A stretch of 35,493 nucleotides of DNA from PXRE01 sp964435625 (GTDB lineage Archaea; Halobacteriota; Halobacteria; Halobacteriales; PXRE01), in assembly GCA_964435625.1 (NCBI GenBank), contig CAYTAG010000009.1:1-35493 (forward strand), given 5' to 3'. This document shows, piece by piece, positions 15,581 to 23,344 of this stretch; positions within the stretch are counted from its first letter, which is position 1, and each line of letters starts with the position of its first letter. Below the pieces are notes generated by a model that had not been told where the DNA came from, did not search any database, and worked only from the letters and a program-made list of their open reading frames with translations. The translations under genes and the position numbers were made by a program.

Positions 15581-16429
15581 ATGCGAATCGCGGTCCCAAA
15601 CAAGGGACGCCTGCACGATCCGACGATGGACCTGCTCGACCGGGCGGGGATCCACGTCGTCGACGGGGCGGACCGCCAGTTGTACGCCGAGACGGTCGAT
15701 CCCGACCTCACGGTGCTTTTCGCCCGCGCAGCCGACGTCCCGGAGTACGTCGCCGACGGCGCGGCCGACCTCGGGGTCACCGGCCTCGACCAGGTCCGGG
15801 AAGCCGGCCACCCCAGCGTCGAGGAGTTACTCGACCTCGACTTCGGTCGCTGTCGACTCGTGGTCGCGGCGCCGGAAGCCGACGACTTCCAGTCCGTCGA
15901 GGAACTGGCGGGGAAGACGGTCGCCACGGAGTTCCCCAACCTCACCGACGAGTTCTTCGCCGACCGGGGGATCGACGTCGACGTCGTGGAGGTGACCGGC
16001 GCGACCGAACTCACCCCGCACGTCGAGATGGCCGACGCCATCGTCGACATCACCTCGACCGGCACCACTCTGCAGGTCAACCGCCTGGAGGTGCTCGCGG
16101 AGGTGCTCGCCAGTTCGGTCCACCTGGTCGCCCGCGAGGACGTCCTCGACGCCCCCAAGACCGGGCAGGTCCGGACGGCGCTGCGGTCGGTCCTGCAGGC
16201 GGAGGGCAAACGCTACCTGATGATGAACGTTCCCGAGGCGCAACTGGACGCCGTCCGGGAGGTCATCCCCGGGATGGGCGGGCCGACGGTGATGGACATC
16301 GATGGCGAGGACAAGGTCGCCGTCCACGCGGTGGTCGACGAGCGCGAGGTCTTCGAGACGATCAACGAGGTCAAGCAGGCGGGGGCCGCCGACGTGCTGG
16401 TCACCGAGATCGAGCGGCTGGTCGAGTAG
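15581..16429 (+). CDS. hisG: ATP phosphoribosyltransferase HisG (long form)
   Basis: The 282-residue enzyme starts MRIAVPNKGRLHDPTMDLL, the standard HisG opening. The PRPP-binding loop is DITSTGTTLQVNRLEVL. The C-terminal 75 residues (MMNVPEAQLDAVREVIPGM to VLVTEIERLVE) form the ACT-like regulatory domain, so this is the hexameric long form inhibited by histidine and independent of HisZ. It catalyses the first step of histidine synthesis, from ATP and PRPP. No other his gene lies in the window. The divergent space toward the deaminase (15314-15580) carries aaatgaaaaggtag at about 15539-15552 as a possible TATA region. Confidence 0.97.
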   Translation: MRIAVPNKGRLHDPTMDLLDRAGIHVVDGADRQLYAETVDPDLTVLFARAADVPEYVADGAADLGVTGLDQVREAGHPSVEELLDLDFGRCRLVVAAPEADDFQSVEELAGKTVATEFPNLTDEFFADRGIDVDVVEVTGATELTPHVEMADAIVDITSTGTTLQVNRLEVLAEVLASSVHLVAREDVLDAPKTGQVRTALRSVLQAEGKRYLMMNVPEAQLDAVREVIPGMGGPTVMDIDGEDKVAVHAVVDEREVFETINEVKQAGAADVLVTEIERLVE

Positions 16430-16444
16430 GCCGGGCGGTCCGGG

Positions 16445-16783
16445 TCAGCCGGAAAGCGCCAGCCAGAGGTTCGCCAGCGCGAACGCGAGCGCGACGGTGA
16501 TCACGAGGTGCGCCAGCGTCAGCAGCACCGACCGGCGGGTCCCGAGTTCGTAGACGACGGCGATGGCGAACAGGTCGACCACGGCCGCGCCCGCCAGGAC
16601 GGCGCCGTTCGGGAGGGCCACGGACTGCAACGCCAGGACGGCGGCCGCGGGCGCCGGCCCCGCCAGCAACGCCTGCCGGAGCGGCCCCTCCCCGACCACC
16701 CACCGAACGGCGACGTGGAGCGTGGCCGCGAAGAAGGCCGCGGTCGCCAGGAAGGTGCCGGCGACCGCCAGGGGACTCGCCAT
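16445..16783 (-). CDS. Small four-helix membrane protein in the tbp operon
   Basis: The 112-residue product has four hydrophobic segments: LAVAGTFLATAAFFAATLHV, a second around LLAGPAPAAAVLALQSV, a third (VLAGAAVVDLFAIAVVY) and a fourth (TLAHLVITVALAFALANLWL). It starts three bases after the tbp stop, so the two genes are very probably co-transcribed. It fits a small haloarchaeal family without known function (the DUF7473 type, as remembered). It ends 15 bases from the convergent hisG stop. Confidence 0.75.
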   Translation of the reverse strand: MASPLAVAGTFLATAAFFAATLHVAVRWVVGEGPLRQALLAGPAPAAAVLALQSVALPNGAVLAGAAVVDLFAIAVVYELGTRRSVLLTLAHLVITVALAFALANLWLALSG

Positions 16784-16786
16784 CCG

Positions 16787-17347
16787 CTACTCGAGCAGGC
16801 CCAGCTCCTCCAGCCGGGAGACGATCATGTCGACGGCGTGTTCGGCGTCCTCGGGACGCTTGCCGCCCGTGATGACGAGCTTGCCCGAACCGAATAGCAG
16901 GGCGACGACTTCCGGCTCGTCGAGCCGGTAGACCAGCCCGGGGAACTGCTCGGGCTCGTACTCGATGTTCTCCAGGCCCAGCCCGATGGCGATGGCGTTG
17001 AGGTTCAGGTTGCGGCCCAGGTCCGCGGAGGTGACGATGTTCTGGACGACGATCTCGGGGTCGTCGTTGACGTCGATCTGCAGCTCCCGCAGTTTGTCGA
17101 AGACGATCTCCAGGCTCTCGTGGACGTCGTCGGTCGACTTCGCCCCCGTACAGACGATCTTGCCCGAACGAAAGATCAACGCTGCCGACTTCGGATTCTG
17201 CGTCCTGTAGACGAGGCCGGGAAACTGCTCCGGATCGTAGTCCGCCCCCTCGAGGTCCATGGCCACGCTCTGGAGGTCGAGCTCCTGGCCGATGCCCGTC
17301 GAAGCGACGACGTTCTCGATATTGATCGTTTCCTTGGGGTCGGTCAT
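16787..17347 (-). CDS. tbp: TATA-binding protein
   Basis: The 186-residue protein is the usual length. The two direct repeats of the saddle are plain: FPGLVYRTQNPKSAALIFRS with GKIVCTGAKS in the first half, and FPGLVYRLDEPEVVALLFGS with GKLVITGGKR in the second. Each half starts with IENVVAS or VQNIVTS. TBP binds the TATA box and recruits TFB and RNA polymerase. The N-terminal residues MTDPKETIN and the short acidic C-terminus match the main haloarchaeal TbpE type. The promoter at 17376 contains a perfect palindrome next to the TATA box, which could serve control by TBP itself or a regulator. A membrane protein gene follows 3 bases downstream. Confidence 0.97.
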   Translation of the reverse strand: MTDPKETINIENVVASTGIGQELDLQSVAMDLEGADYDPEQFPGLVYRTQNPKSAALIFRSGKIVCTGAKSTDDVHESLEIVFDKLRELQIDVNDDPEIVVQNIVTSADLGRNLNLNAIAIGLGLENIEYEPEQFPGLVYRLDEPEVVALLFGSGKLVITGGKRPEDAEHAVDMIVSRLEELGLLE

Positions 17348-17354
17348 GTGCTCG

Positions 17355-17375
17355 CCTTAAATGACGTATTTAAGG
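17355..17375. promoter_or_regulatory. Perfect palindrome at the tbp transcription start region
   Basis: CCTTAAAT (17355-17362), spacer GACGT, ATTTAAGG (17368-17375). It lies between the tbp TATA box and start codon, over the expected transcription start. Eight matching bases in each arm with a 5-base spacer is a typical dimer operator. Confidence 0.65.
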
Positions 17376-17383
17376 TTTATAAA
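17376..17383 (-). promoter_or_regulatory. TATA box of tbp
   Basis: On the minus strand this reads ATAAA within cctttataaacctt, centred about 33 bases upstream of the tbp ATG at 17347. It directly abuts the palindrome at 17355-17375. Confidence 0.6.
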
Positions 17384-17523
17384 GGTTGGTGACCCTCCGT
17401 GACAGGTCGTCCGTGTGATTCGTCACCACACCACTCCCGGTCGCGGCGGTCGGGGCCCGGCCAGCTATCCCGGCGGAACGGGCGACCGCAGGGCTGATGC
17501 CCGCGGCCCGCGCAGGGGCGGGC

Positions 17524-18540
17524 GTGTACGTCCTGGAGTTCGCCGGCGAGGACGACCCGTTCGCGGCCCGGGAGGCGGCTGCGGCAGCCACGGCCGTCGA
17601 GCGGGTTGCGCCGGGCCTGGCGACCGCGCGGGGCCTCGACCGCGAGCGCGTCCGCGGACTCGCGTTCACCCGCACGGCCGGCGACCTGCTCGCCCGGACC
17701 GACGCGGACGTGGCGGCGGCCCGCGCGGCGCTGGACGCGGCCGCGCTCGACCGCGAGGGCACGGTCGCGGTGCGGGCGCGCGACGTTCGTGGGTCGACCA
17801 ACGTCGACACCCGGGCCGCCGAGCGCGAACTTGGCGCGGTGCTGGTCGACCGGGGCTTCGAGGTAGACCTGGAAAATCCGGACCACGTGCTGCGGGCGTT
17901 CTTCTCGCAGGGTGAGTCGGACGCTTCGGAGTCGGACGGCACCTGCCTGCTCGGGTGGCAAGCGGTCGAGTCGGTCCGGGACTTCGCCACGCGCGCGCCC
18001 ACGGACAAACCGTTCTTCCAGCCGGGGAGCATGGACCCGGCGCTCGCGCGGGCGCTGGCGGACATCGCGGGCGCGCGGCCCGGCCGGACCCTGCTCGATC
18101 CGATGTGCGGGACCGGCGGCGGCCTGATCGAGGCGGGGCTGGTCGGCGCGGACGTGCTGGGCGTCGACGCCCAGCGGAAGATGGTCGACGGCGCTGCCGA
18201 GAACCTCGCGTACTACCTCGACGGCGAGGGGCCGCTGGGCGCGACCGGCGACTGGCACCTCGTCCGCGGCGACGCGACGCGGTTGCCGCTGCCCGACGGA
18301 AGCGTCGACGCCGCCGTCTTCGACGTGCCCTACGGCCGGCAGTCGAGGATCGAGGAATCGGGCGAGGGGGCGCTGGTGCGCGGTGCGCTGGTGGAGGCCT
18401 GTCGAGTGGCACCTCGGGCGGTCGTGGTGGCGGATCGGTCGCTAGCGGATGCTGCGGTCGAGGCGGGTTGGTCGGTGGAGGAAGTTTTCGAGCGGCGGGT
18501 CCATCGGTCGCTGGTGCGGTACGTTCACGTGCTGGAGTAG
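17524..18540 (+). CDS. tRNA guanosine-10 N2-methyltransferase (TRM-G10 family)
   Basis: The protein (338 residues from GTG 17524) has an N-terminal ferredoxin-like/THUMP region, with the conserved opening VYVLEFAGEDDPFAARE and VRARDVRGSTNVDTRAAERE. The C-terminal Rossmann methyltransferase has TLLDPMCGTGGGLIEAGL as the S-adenosylmethionine motif, LGVDAQRKMVDGAAENL and the catalytic FDVPYGRQS (a D-x-P-Y motif). It would dimethylate G10 of tRNAs, stabilising them in salt and heat. An in-frame ATG at 17497 would add nine residues (MPAARAGAG); the family usually begins at the VYVLEF strand, so GTG 17524 is preferred. It is divergent from tbp and ends where the AT-rich cassette begins. Confidence 0.9.
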   Translation: MYVLEFAGEDDPFAAREAAAAATAVERVAPGLATARGLDRERVRGLAFTRTAGDLLARTDADVAAARAALDAAALDREGTVAVRARDVRGSTNVDTRAAERELGAVLVDRGFEVDLENPDHVLRAFFSQGESDASESDGTCLLGWQAVESVRDFATRAPTDKPFFQPGSMDPALARALADIAGARPGRTLLDPMCGTGGGLIEAGLVGADVLGVDAQRKMVDGAAENLAYYLDGEGPLGATGDWHLVRGDATRLPLPDGSVDAAVFDVPYGRQSRIEESGEGALVRGALVEACRVAPRAVVVADRSLADAAVEAGWSVEEVFERRVHRSLVRYVHVLE

Positions 18541-18703
18541 AAATTCAGACGCCATACTGTCAGATCTACGAAGACAAAACCTCTTAATTCTTAAAGAATA
18601 CGTAGAGACAGCCACGGAGTAAGGTTTAAAATATGCCCTCTAGCTACATTTGCGTTCCCTAATGTATTAAATTTATGTATTATTATCATTTATTTAATAT
18701 ATT

Positions 18704-19546
18704 TCAATAATTCACGTTAGAAGGTAAGGATCTCGGATAGATCCTTACCCAGAGGTCGTCCTCTATCTTCCATCTATCATAATCAACCCCTATAAATTCT
18801 TCTTCGAGATTCGCCATAACTCCATCAATAATCTCCTCACATCCGTCTCCGATCCCCCGAATATCAAACCATTCTTGTGGCGGATTTTCCCGCTTATATT
18901 TGACTAGTCTTCTTCGTGCTTCTTGGGTTACGTCATAGATGTCTTCATCCTTCTCAACAAACAAGCATATCAGTTTCTCTTCAACAAGTTCGCTTAATAT
19001 CGGTTGGAACTCATATCTATCATATCTATCATTGAGTTCAAGCTCGACATACAGATCTCTTAGTCCACCATCTGGGTCAAAATATCCGGCACTGGTGAGA
19101 GAACTTAAATAAATTGATTCTGCTCCGTTCTTTTTTGTGAGTTCTCTCTTCCTTTCATCTATCTCTTCCTTCGACAAATTTTCTTCATCTATTAATGCAC
19201 GAAGGTAGAGAGACGATTCCAAGATCGTGAGATAACGCTCAGAAAGAATTCCATCGAAATAGTTGACGATCTCGCCAAAGTCTTCAGTATATCCTGCTTC
19301 GATAGCATTAGTTTCGTTTTCCTCATCATGACGGAGTACTCTCCCTTTCTCTTTAAATTGGTCCTGTGCTAATGTAATAACTTCTTTTCTCTGCTCTGGA
19401 TCCAACTCTGCCAAGTTCAAGTAGAGGACCTCCCCTTCCTTTTTAAATTTCTTTTCCTCCTCTATTTTAGTGAATGTAAGGAATTCTATATCCAGATCAG
19501 GGGAAAAGTTGATGTTGAATAGATCTTCAAGAGCGTCAAGCAACAT
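18704..19546 (-). CDS. Unknown 280-residue protein in an AT-rich cassette
   Basis: The codon use is AT-rich and unlike all neighbouring genes. I do not recognise a family. The protein is highly charged and mostly helical: a first part with FTKIEEEKKFKKEGEVLYLN, a central helix pair (GEIVNYFDGILSERYLTILE, then SLYLRALIDEENLSKEEID), then a winged-helix-like segment (FQPILSELVEEKLICLFVEK, DVTQEARRRLVKYKRE). The end contains EWFDIRGIGDGCEEIIDGVM and a beta-rich tail. There are no membrane segments or obvious nuclease motif. It starts two bases after the stop of the 79-residue gene, so the two are translated together. The layout of a small acidic first gene and a larger second gene suits a toxin-antitoxin or defence pair, but that is conjecture. 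Confidence 0.75.
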   Translation of the reverse strand: MLLDALEDLFNINFSPDLDIEFLTFTKIEEEKKFKKEGEVLYLNLAELDPEQRKEVITLAQDQFKEKGRVLRHDEENETNAIEAGYTEDFGEIVNYFDGILSERYLTILESSLYLRALIDEENLSKEEIDERKRELTKKNGAESIYLSSLTSAGYFDPDGGLRDLYVELELNDRYDRYEFQPILSELVEEKLICLFVEKDEDIYDVTQEARRRLVKYKRENPPQEWFDIRGIGDGCEEIIDGVMANLEEEFIGVDYDRWKIEDDLWVRIYPRSLPSNVNY

Positions 19547-19548
19547 AT

Positions 19549-19788
19549 CTACTGCTCTCGCCGCCGTTTGACGTGTTCGACAAGCGTGTTGAAATCATCA
19601 TCCAAAAATATAATTGAGCCTTCTTCTACTCCAGCGAAATGATCTATGTGGAGCTCTTCTCCGGCATCAATTGTCTCACGTTCTCCATTTTCTGGATCGA
19701 TGACGTATCCCTCATCATCCACGTCTTTCCCGAAGGCTTCTATAATGTATTCCGCGGCTGTTTCGTCAAAGGTGAGGGTGGTACTCAT
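19549..19788 (-). CDS. Small acidic protein, first gene of the AT-rich cassette
   Basis: The 79-residue, strongly acidic protein begins MSTTLTFDETAAEYIIEAFG and ends DDDFNTLVEHVKRRREQ. The middle (VIDPENGERETIDAGEELHI) reads as a beta-hairpin region and the last 20 residues as a helix with a basic tip. I recognise no domain. Size, charge and position as the first gene of a coupled pair resemble antitoxins or small regulatory partners. The TAG stop is followed after two bases by the ATG of the 280-residue gene. A TATA-like ctttaga (minus strand, about 19815-19821) lies about 30 bases upstream of the start. Confidence 0.7.
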   Translation of the reverse strand: MSTTLTFDETAAEYIIEAFGKDVDDEGYVIDPENGERETIDAGEELHIDHFAGVEEGSIIFLDDDFNTLVEHVKRRREQ

Positions 19789-20354
19789 TGTTGGTATGTC
19801 TTGATCCGCTGGGTCTAAAGCTTGCGAATTCGGTTGATTTTCAGTCCGTGCCGAGCGATGGTCTCCATAGATGATGATTGAGTCCTCTTGGGTAAAATAA
19901 TTATTGCCGATTCTATCGAGGTGGTAATAACGTTCGCATACCCAACTAATTCACAAGAAATCAAATTCTCCCATGACACAATCCATCATTTGATTTATTT
20001 TTTGAAGGTGTTAGAGGCGGTAGTGTTCAGATAAGCCGGAGTCTGTGTGAGGACCACCTCGAAAGCCTCCGGGCGTTCGACTCGCCGGGGCGCGCGAGAG
20101 GCACGCTCGCGGGATTCTCGCTGCGCTCCTCACTCCGTTGCGGTGATTGCGGCGTCCGGGCGGGATCGACCACCCAGCCCCGTCCCCCGCGGCGGATTTG
20201 CCGGCCACACCCATCCAGCGGTCTTGCCGGGTACCGCTGACTTGTGGTTGTGCCGGCTACCACCGCTTATCTGACCAGTGTCGGCGGAACCTTACCCCCA
20301 AGGTGGAACCGGAGAGAAAGCCACGAAATCCGACCGCCGAACCCGACGGTTACC
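19789..20354. other. Gene-free region: cassette promoter side, then a MITE-like element
   Basis: Bases 19789-20018 are AT-rich like the cassette and hold its promoter side but no open frame with coding character. At about 20019 the composition switches to GC-rich. Bases 20019-20282 form a short element with inverted ends, and 20283-20354 lead to the end of rfcC. No tRNA or stable RNA is evident. Confidence 0.6.
20019..20282. mobile_element. MITE-like element with inverted ends
   Basis: The left end GGTAGTGTTCAGATAAGCCG and the right end, read on the minus strand as GACACTGGTCAGATAAGCGG, share an exact TCAGATAAGC (20027-20036, inverted at 20265-20274) and about two thirds of the flanking bases. 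The interior, about 260 bp in all, is GC-rich and codes for nothing recognisable. The end sequence recalls the terminal repeats of haloarchaeal IS6-type elements, from memory. No clear target duplication is seen. It marks the right border of the AT-rich cassette. Confidence 0.55.
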
Positions 20355-21359
20355 TCACCCCGACCGCCCAAGTTCAGCTAACAACTGCGAGAGGTGAACC
20401 CGCTCGTTGGCCCCCTCGGTCATGTCCAGATCAACGTCACCCGCGAGTTCGTGCAACTCCGCCAGACGCTCGTCGGCGTACCGCGAACGAGCCACCCGCA
20501 GGAGTTCGTCCAGCACCTCGTCGCCCGAGAGGCCCTCGTCGACCAGCAGGTCGTCCAGCGTCGAGCGGGCGTCGCCGAACTCGCCGTCCTCGGCGTCGTC
20601 CAGTAGCGACTCGATCTCGTCGTCGTAGCCGATCTCGCCCAGCGTCTCGTAGGCGGCGTTCATCGTGATCTCGCCGGCCTCCTCGGCGGTGGCCTGCGCG
20701 CCGAGGATCGCCTTCCGGACGTCGCCGTCGGCGGCGCCGGCGACGAACTCCAGGCCGTCGTCGTCGTAGTCGACGCCCTCGCGCTCGACGATCCGTTCGA
20801 GGACAGTGACGAGTTCGTCGGTCGTCGCGGCCCGCACCGGGACGGGGAAACACCGCGAGCGGATCGGCGGGATCAGCTTCGAGGGCTGGCGGGTCGTGAT
20901 CACGAACTGCGTGTTGCGGTGGTACCGCTCCATCACCCGGCGCAGCGCCTGCTGGAAGTCCTCGCGGGCCGCCTCCGCGTTGTCCAGCACGACGGTCTTG
21001 TAATCGCCCGAGGCGGGCGCGTAGCTGGCGACCTCCTTGAGGACGTGGTTGATCATGTCCCGCTTGGCCATGCTGGACTTGCCGGCGAGGAACGGAGCGA
21101 ACCGCGGGTCCTGGCGGATCTCGGACTTCGTCCGGCCGAAGAAGTCCGCGACGTTGACGACCACGAGGTCGTTGTCCGGGTCGGCGTGGGCCTCGTCGGC
21201 CATCGCGCGGGCGGCCGCGGTCTTGCCCGCTCCCTTCGGCCCCTGCAACAGCAGGTTGATCGGCTCGTCGACCGCCCGCCGGAGGTGCTCGCGGACGTCC
21301 TCCTGCGGGAGTTCGTCGAGGCTCGGCCGGTGAGCGTCGGTCCACAGCGGCGTCTCCAT
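20355..21359 (-). CDS. rfcC: Replication factor C small subunit (RfcC type)
   Basis: The 334-residue AAA+ clamp-loader subunit has Walker A GPKGAGKT at residues 40-47, Walker B replaced by VVLDNAEAAR (DNAE instead of DEAD or DExx), sensor 1 FVITTRQPSKLI and the arginine-finger SRC motif IRSRCFPVPV. The usual RFC lid and C-terminal collar follow. The altered Walker B and the opening METPLWTDAHRPSLDELPQE are typical of the second haloarchaeal small subunit, RfcC. With RfcA and RfcB it loads PCNA (pcn at 2187) onto primed DNA. ATG 21359 is chosen; a GTG directly before it would add one residue. It reads toward the MITE-like element. Confidence 0.93.
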   Translation of the reverse strand: METPLWTDAHRPSLDELPQEDVREHLRRAVDEPINLLLQGPKGAGKTAAARAMADEAHADPDNDLVVVNVADFFGRTKSEIRQDPRFAPFLAGKSSMAKRDMINHVLKEVASYAPASGDYKTVVLDNAEAAREDFQQALRRVMERYHRNTQFVITTRQPSKLIPPIRSRCFPVPVRAATTDELVTVLERIVEREGVDYDDDGLEFVAGAADGDVRKAILGAQATAEEAGEITMNAAYETLGEIGYDDEIESLLDDAEDGEFGDARSTLDDLLVDEGLSGDEVLDELLRVARSRYADERLAELHELAGDVDLDMTEGANERVHLSQLLAELGRSG

Positions 21360-21453
21360 CACCCCGGCGTAGTCGGCCCCCGGGTATGAATCGGTCGGTC
21401 CGGACGGACGAGTCCGGCCCGTCGACCGCGCGAACGGGCGTGGCCCCGTCGGA

Positions 21454-22254
21454 CTACTCGTCGGACTCGCGGGCGCCGATTCCCTGGGCGACGTGGGTGA
21501 TCGTGACCAGGCCGAGGCCGCCGACGAAGTTCCCGGCCGTGACGACGGCGATCATCGTGGCTAGCGTCACGGGGCCGACGTCGGCACCGAACAGCACACC
21601 GAAAAAGAGGTGCAACGCGGTGACCACGACGTGGTCGAAGGGGCCGAGCGCGAGCAGGAATCCGACGGCGTAAGCGAGCCAGATGCGACTCCGAACGGTG
21701 TTGACGGCGACCAGCAGGAACGACAGCAGGCTCACGAGCGCACCGCCCGCGATGGCGCTGGCGAACCAGGCCCCGGTCCCCCGGCCGACGCTCTCCTCGG
21801 CGAACCCGCGCAGTGCCGCCGCCGTCCCCGTCGGCAACGCGCCCTCGACGGCGAACACCAGCGCGAAGAGCAACCCGCCGGCGAGGTTGAAGACGAGCGT
21901 GAGGACCCACAGGCGGGCGACCGGGCCGAGCAGCCAGGATCCCGACTGGTCGACCGCGGCGGCGGCCGGGTCCGAGAAGTTCTCGTTGAACAGCTCCGTC
22001 CGGCCGACGACCAGGAACACGAGGCCGACGGCGAACGCGAGCGCACCCGCGATCCGGGCGACCTCGCCGAAGTGCGGCTCGACGAGCGCCTCGACGATGC
22101 CGAGCGCGACGATCCCGAAGACTATCGTGAACCCCGCAATGAAGCTGGTCGAGACCAGTTCGAGCAGCGACTGGTCGAGCCGTCGCTGGCCTTCTTCGAC
22201 CGACCGGTCGAATATCTCGCCGGGAGAAGGAGCTACGCTCACGTCCAGATACAC
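21454..22254 (-). CDS. Formate/nitrite transporter (FNT) family channel
   Basis: The 266-residue protein has six membrane segments. The family signature VVGRTELFNENF follows the second helix, and AVNTVRSRIWLAYAVGF and ALHLFFGVLFGADV occupy the equivalent of the second repeat. Segments such as FIAGFTIVFGIVALGIVEAL begin the first. The N-terminal 30 residues (PSPGEIFDRSVEEGQRRLDQ) are a cytoplasmic amphipathic helix as in YfdC-like members. FNT proteins form pentameric channels for small monovalent anions (formate, nitrite, hydrosulfide). The YfdC-like TELFNEN variant does not define the substrate. The gene is on the same strand as rfcC but about 95 bases apart. Confidence 0.88.
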   Translation of the reverse strand: MYLDVSVAPSPGEIFDRSVEEGQRRLDQSLLELVSTSFIAGFTIVFGIVALGIVEALVEPHFGEVARIAGALAFAVGLVFLVVGRTELFNENFSDPAAAAVDQSGSWLLGPVARLWVLTLVFNLAGGLLFALVFAVEGALPTGTAAALRGFAEESVGRGTGAWFASAIAGGALVSLLSFLLVAVNTVRSRIWLAYAVGFLLALGPFDHVVVTALHLFFGVLFGADVGPVTLATMIAVVTAGNFVGGLGLVTITHVAQGIGARESDE

Positions 22255-22273
22255 GGCCTGAGGCCGGAAAAAC

Positions 22274-23176
22274 CTACTCGGGCAGTCCCGCCAGGGGACC
22301 CTTCCGGCCGGTCACCTTCACCGTGGCCTCGCCGCCGGGGTCGGCCGGCCCGACGAACTCGGCCTCGACGTCGCCGATCTCCTCACGGTCGCCGCGCTCG
22401 TCCTCCCCTTCGTCGCTCTCGTTACCGTCGTCTTCCCCGCCGGACTCGTCGATCTCGACCTCGTCGTCGGTACCGGACTGGCTCACCACGGGCTTGAGGA
22501 TGTACTTGCCGCTCTTGCCGGCCTTGTGGACCGAGATGTCGAAGACGAACTCGACCGACTCGCCGTCGCCGACCTCGAACCGCTTGTCGATGTGCAGTTT
22601 CTCGCTGGGCAGTTTCACGTTCACCGCCTCACCGTTCTCCAGCACCGCGTCGATCTCCTCGACGTAGACGAACACCTCGTCGTACGTGCCCGCCGGCGCC
22701 TCCAGCACGTCCAGTTTCGTCGCGTTCGCGCCGACGAGTTCGGTCAGGTCTACCGTGCCGTTCACCTCGTACTCGACCCACTCGGCGTCGCCTTCACGCC
22801 CGTCCCCGCCTTCCGTCTCGTCCTCCTCGGCGTCAGCCTCGTCGCCGGGCGTCGCCGTCCCGTTTGCCGGCGTCCTCGTCCCGTTCGCCGGCGTCGGGGT
22901 GGCCGTCTCGGTCGCGCCGCCGTCGACGCGGTGGAGGCCGACGGCCGAGATGCTGACGTTGAGGTGGTCGAAATCCTCGATTGCGTTCGGTTCGTCACTG
23001 ACGTAGAAATGGACCGCTCCAGTCTCGCCGCTCGATCCGTCCGTGGGGGTCGTCACGTCCGTGCCGGTCGGCGGACTCGTCGTCCCCACCCCGGGTCCGC
23101 CGGCGGACCCCCCGAGACAGCCGGCGAGGATCACCAGTGTGGCCACCACGGCCGTAGCGATTGCGCGTCTGCTCAT
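22274..23176 (-). CDS. DUF4382 lipoprotein
   Basis: From ATG 23176 the 300-residue protein starts with a lipoprotein signal: MSRRAIATAVVATLVILAGC, lipid-modified at C20. A Thr/Pro/Gly-rich linker follows, then a beta-rich domain starting GAVHFYVSDEPNAIEDFDHL and containing VNISAVGLHRV-like strands and YDEVFVYVEEIDAVLENGE, the DUF4382 layout. The linker between strands is expanded with repeats of TPANGTRTPANGT. The tail is acidic and ends GRKGPLAGLPE. The protein would sit outside the cell membrane; the function of DUF4382 is unknown. The gene ends close to the FNT start (22254) and may be in one transcript with it. Confidence 0.85.
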   Translation of the reverse strand: MSRRAIATAVVATLVILAGCLGGSAGGPGVGTTSPPTGTDVTTPTDGSSGETGAVHFYVSDEPNAIEDFDHLNVSISAVGLHRVDGGATETATPTPANGTRTPANGTATPGDEADAEEDETEGGDGREGDAEWVEYEVNGTVDLTELVGANATKLDVLEAPAGTYDEVFVYVEEIDAVLENGEAVNVKLPSEKLHIDKRFEVGDGESVEFVFDISVHKAGKSGKYILKPVVSQSGTDDEVEIDESGGEDDGNESDEGEDERGDREEIGDVEAEFVGPADPGGEATVKVTGRKGPLAGLPE

Positions 23177-23344
23177 GCGCCGTGGTGAGGTCCGCTTCCG
23201 GTTAAAGCGAAACGGCCGTTCCGACCGTTCACCGGCGCGGAAAACGGTCGTGAACGGAGCGTCCCCCGGAACGGCATCGCCGCGAACGCTCGCGCTCCGG
23301 CGGCGCTTCCGAAGGGCGTTTATCGCTCGCCCGCGGACCGCCTG

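Noticed and set aside
20071..20087. TTCGA with short pairing arms, like a tRNA T-arm
   Set aside because: Only four of five stem pairs form and no acceptor stem, D-arm or anticodon arm can be placed around it; it lies inside the MITE-like element.
20019..20354. Complete insertion sequence
   Set aside because: There is no transposase frame between the inverted ends; the length is only about 260 bases.
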